Of a stretch of 24,435 nt of DNA, positions 22,878 to 24,435 are shown one piece after another. The notes under the pieces were generated by a model, which made no database searches, was not told the DNA's origin, and saw nothing but the letters and a program-made list of their open reading frames with translations. Position 1 is the stretch's first letter, and each line of letters starts with the position of its first letter. The position numbers and the translations under genes were made by a program. The DNA comes from Candidatus Poseidoniaceae archaeon (GTDB lineage: Archaea > Thermoplasmatota > Poseidoniia > Poseidoniales > Poseidoniaceae): the NCBI GenBank assembly GCA_028822955.1, contig JAPKCL010000015.1, forward strand, positions 1-24,435, written 5' to 3'.

Positions 22878-24053
22878 TCAGACGGTCCGAGTGAAAGCTT
22901 GGATTCCTGTGATATATCGACCAATAATCAAATTGTGAATGTCATGTGTACCTTCATAGGTCTTCACCGATTCAAGATTTGCCATATGACGCATTATTGG
23001 ATATTCGTCTAGAATACCGTTTGCCCCATGGATATCACGTGCAACACGGGCAATTTGAAGAGCAATGTCAACGTTATTCATTTTGGCAAGAGAGATTTGT
23101 TCTGGGAACCAGGTCCCATCGTCTTTCTTTCGACCAAGATGGTAAGCGAGGAGTTGTCCCTTGGTGATCTCTCGAAGCATCCAAGCCAACTTATCTTGAA
23201 CCAATTGATATGAAGCAATTGGGTGGTCGAATTGAATACGAGAAAGTGCATATGTTTTCGAACTGTGGAAACAAGCCATAGCCGCGCCCAATGCACCCCA
23301 TGAAATGCCGAATCGAGCATTGTTAAGACAGGAGAAAGGACCTTTCAAACCTTTGACATTCGGCAACATTCGGTCTTTCGGGATCTTGCAATCCTGGAAA
23401 ACAAGTTCACTTGTCACAGAGGCCCGAAGTGAATATTTACCTTTCATTTCTGGAGCCGTAAACCCTTCATCACCTTTCTCGACGATGAAGCCACGGATGA
23501 CGCCATCGAGTTTTGCCCAAACAACTGCTACGTCAGCAATAGTTCCGTTTGTAATCCACATTTTCGCTCCGTTCAAGAGGTAATGGTCGCCTTTATCTTC
23601 TGCTTTAGTAATCATGTCACCTGGATTTGACCCGTAGTCTGGTTCGGTTAAACCAAAGCATCCAATCCATTCACCAGAAGTCAATTTTGGTAAGTAGTAA
23701 TTCTTTTGATCCTCGGAACCAAAGTCCCAGATTGGATACATAGCGAGTGAACCTTGCACGGATGCAAACGACCGAAGACCAGAGTCTCCACGTTCAAGTT
23801 CTTGACAAATCAAACCGTAAGCAACATAGGAAAGTCCGGGGCACCCATAGCCCTTCAAAGGCGCTCCAAGAACACCCATTTCACCGAGTGCAACACGCCA
23901 TTCATCCAAGAAAACACCGTCAGCACATGCGTGTTCGATCTTTGGAAGTACTGCCTCATCAACCCAGTCACGAACCATATCGCGAATCATGATTTCTTCT
24001 TCTGTAAGCAAGCTTTCAATATCGTAGAAATCTAATCCTTCGTAAGGCTCCAT
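22878..24053 (-). CDS. Acyl-CoA dehydrogenase, glutaryl-CoA dehydrogenase-like
   Basis: FAD-dependent dehydrogenase of 391 residues, passing electrons to the electron-transfer flavoprotein. The fold signatures FGLTEPDYGSNPG, WITNG and ARDIHGANGI are present, and the catalytic base is E367 in TYEGTHDIH. Several blocks follow glutaryl-CoA dehydrogenase closely: RSFASVQGSLAMYPI, KGPFSCLNNARFGISWG and EGTHDIHNLIIGRYITGIQAF. Glutaryl-CoA dehydrogenase oxidises and decarboxylates glutaryl-CoA to crotonyl-CoA in lysine and tryptophan breakdown. Substrate is inferred; a short-chain acyl-CoA dehydrogenase role is possible. GAGAGG lies a few bases upstream of ATG 24053. It reads away from the partial membrane-protein gene on the same strand. 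Confidence 0.9.
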   Translation of the reverse strand: MEPYEGLDFYDIESLLTEEEIMIRDMVRDWVDEAVLPKIEHACADGVFLDEWRVALGEMGVLGAPLKGYGCPGLSYVAYGLICQELERGDSGLRSFASVQGSLAMYPIWDFGSEDQKNYYLPKLTSGEWIGCFGLTEPDYGSNPGDMITKAEDKGDHYLLNGAKMWITNGTIADVAVVWAKLDGVIRGFIVEKGDEGFTAPEMKGKYSLRASVTSELVFQDCKIPKDRMLPNVKGLKGPFSCLNNARFGISWGALGAAMACFHSSKTYALSRIQFDHPIASYQLVQDKLAWMLREITKGQLLAYHLGRKKDDGTWFPEQISLAKMNNVDIALQIARVARDIHGANGILDEYPIMRHMANLESVKTYEGTHDIHNLIIGRYITGIQAFTRTV

Positions 24054-24171
24054 ACTATCCTCTCATGCAGGGTCTCTTCACGGGGCTTCAAGAACCTAAC
24101 GCTCTCAACGCTAGAGGAAAGAATCTATTTCCGTGAAGGTCTTCATCAATCTTGCACAAAAAGAAAGAAGA

Positions 24172-24435
24172 TTATTTTTTCTTCAATCCACGGAATTGCA
24201 AATATTTCCGTTGAAGATAGGGGCTGTTCATGTAGATTAATCCCAAGACAACCCCGGGGACAGAAATAGTTACTGCAGCCATGACTAAAATTGACATGAG
24301 GCCTAAATCTTCAACCGAAACACCTATTCTTTCAAACGATACAATGTTGCCAAATGAAGTAATAATGAAACCTTCTTGATGTGCATTCTCCCAAACGACC
24401 TCGAGTGAACGTCCGGCGACAACTGCATCCCATGC
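24172..24435 (-). CDS. C-terminal fragment of a membrane protein, cut by the window edge
   Basis: The minus-strand frame is open from the right edge for 87 codons and ends in TAA at 24172-24174. It reads AWDAVVAGRS..., then a hydrophobic helix LMSILVMAAVTISVPGVVLG (about fragment residues 46-65), then a basic tail ending in three lysines. This looks like the last membrane helix and cytosolic tail of a larger membrane protein whose start lies outside the window. I cannot name the family. It is followed after about 118 bp by the acyl-CoA dehydrogenase gene in the same direction. Confidence 0.6.
   Translation of the reverse strand, partial: AWDAVVAGRSLEVVWENAHQEGFIITSFGNIVSFERIGVSVEDLGLMSILVMAAVTISVPGVVLGLIYMNSPYLQRKYLQFRGLKKK

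Overview
The window reads as a compact stretch of an archaeal chromosome. An archaeal/eukaryotic-type DNA primase small subunit (PriS), an archaeal-length triosephosphate isomerase, an AN1-like zinc finger, a TATA-type promoter and the absence of bacterial housekeeping genes all point to Archaea. Aerobic amino-acid and acyl-CoA catabolism (P5C dehydrogenase, an acyl-CoA dehydrogenase close to glutaryl-CoA dehydrogenase, succinyl-CoA ligase), a methionine sulfoxide reductase and moderate base composition best fit a mesophilic heterotrophic Thermoplasmatota lineage such as marine group II (Poseidoniales). That placement is inference, because there is no rRNA in the window. No tRNA, rRNA, CRISPR array, transposase or phage gene was seen.

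Left part (1-8846). An unrecognised AT-rich ORF is followed by msrA and an ALDH4-type P5C dehydrogenase. A small two-helix membrane protein faces back towards the dehydrogenase. A co-directional run then follows: a PrsW-family membrane protease, a DUF92/VTE6-type membrane protein, a 777-residue exported and polytopic protein with a cysteine-free thioredoxin-like domain, and a RecB/Cas4-like PD-(D/E)XK protein that keeps four putative Fe-S cysteines but appears to have lost its catalytic lysine.

Middle (8832-15316). tpiA and a sugar-nucleotide pyrophosphorylase lie on the minus strand, diverging from sucC-sucD and priS. Next comes a two-helix membrane protein with a DUF3592-like outer domain and a C-terminal AN1-like zinc finger, preceded by a perfect 11-bp inverted repeat.

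Right part (15319-24435). A minus-strand pair encodes a double zinc-ribbon protein with a Pro/Gln-rich linker, a nine-Glu run and a 42-bp-periodic GPP-rich basic tail, followed 18 bp later by a 928-residue SF2 helicase. A 385-bp divergent intergenic region separates this pair from two tandem squalene/phytoene synthase family genes. The window ends with a DUF2892 protein, the acyl-CoA dehydrogenase and the C-terminus of a membrane protein cut by the edge.

The most system-like candidates are the zinc-ribbon/helicase operon, the envelope run that ends with the degenerate Fe-S nuclease-like protein, and the AN1-tailed membrane protein. None matches a named defence or mobile system that I recognise.
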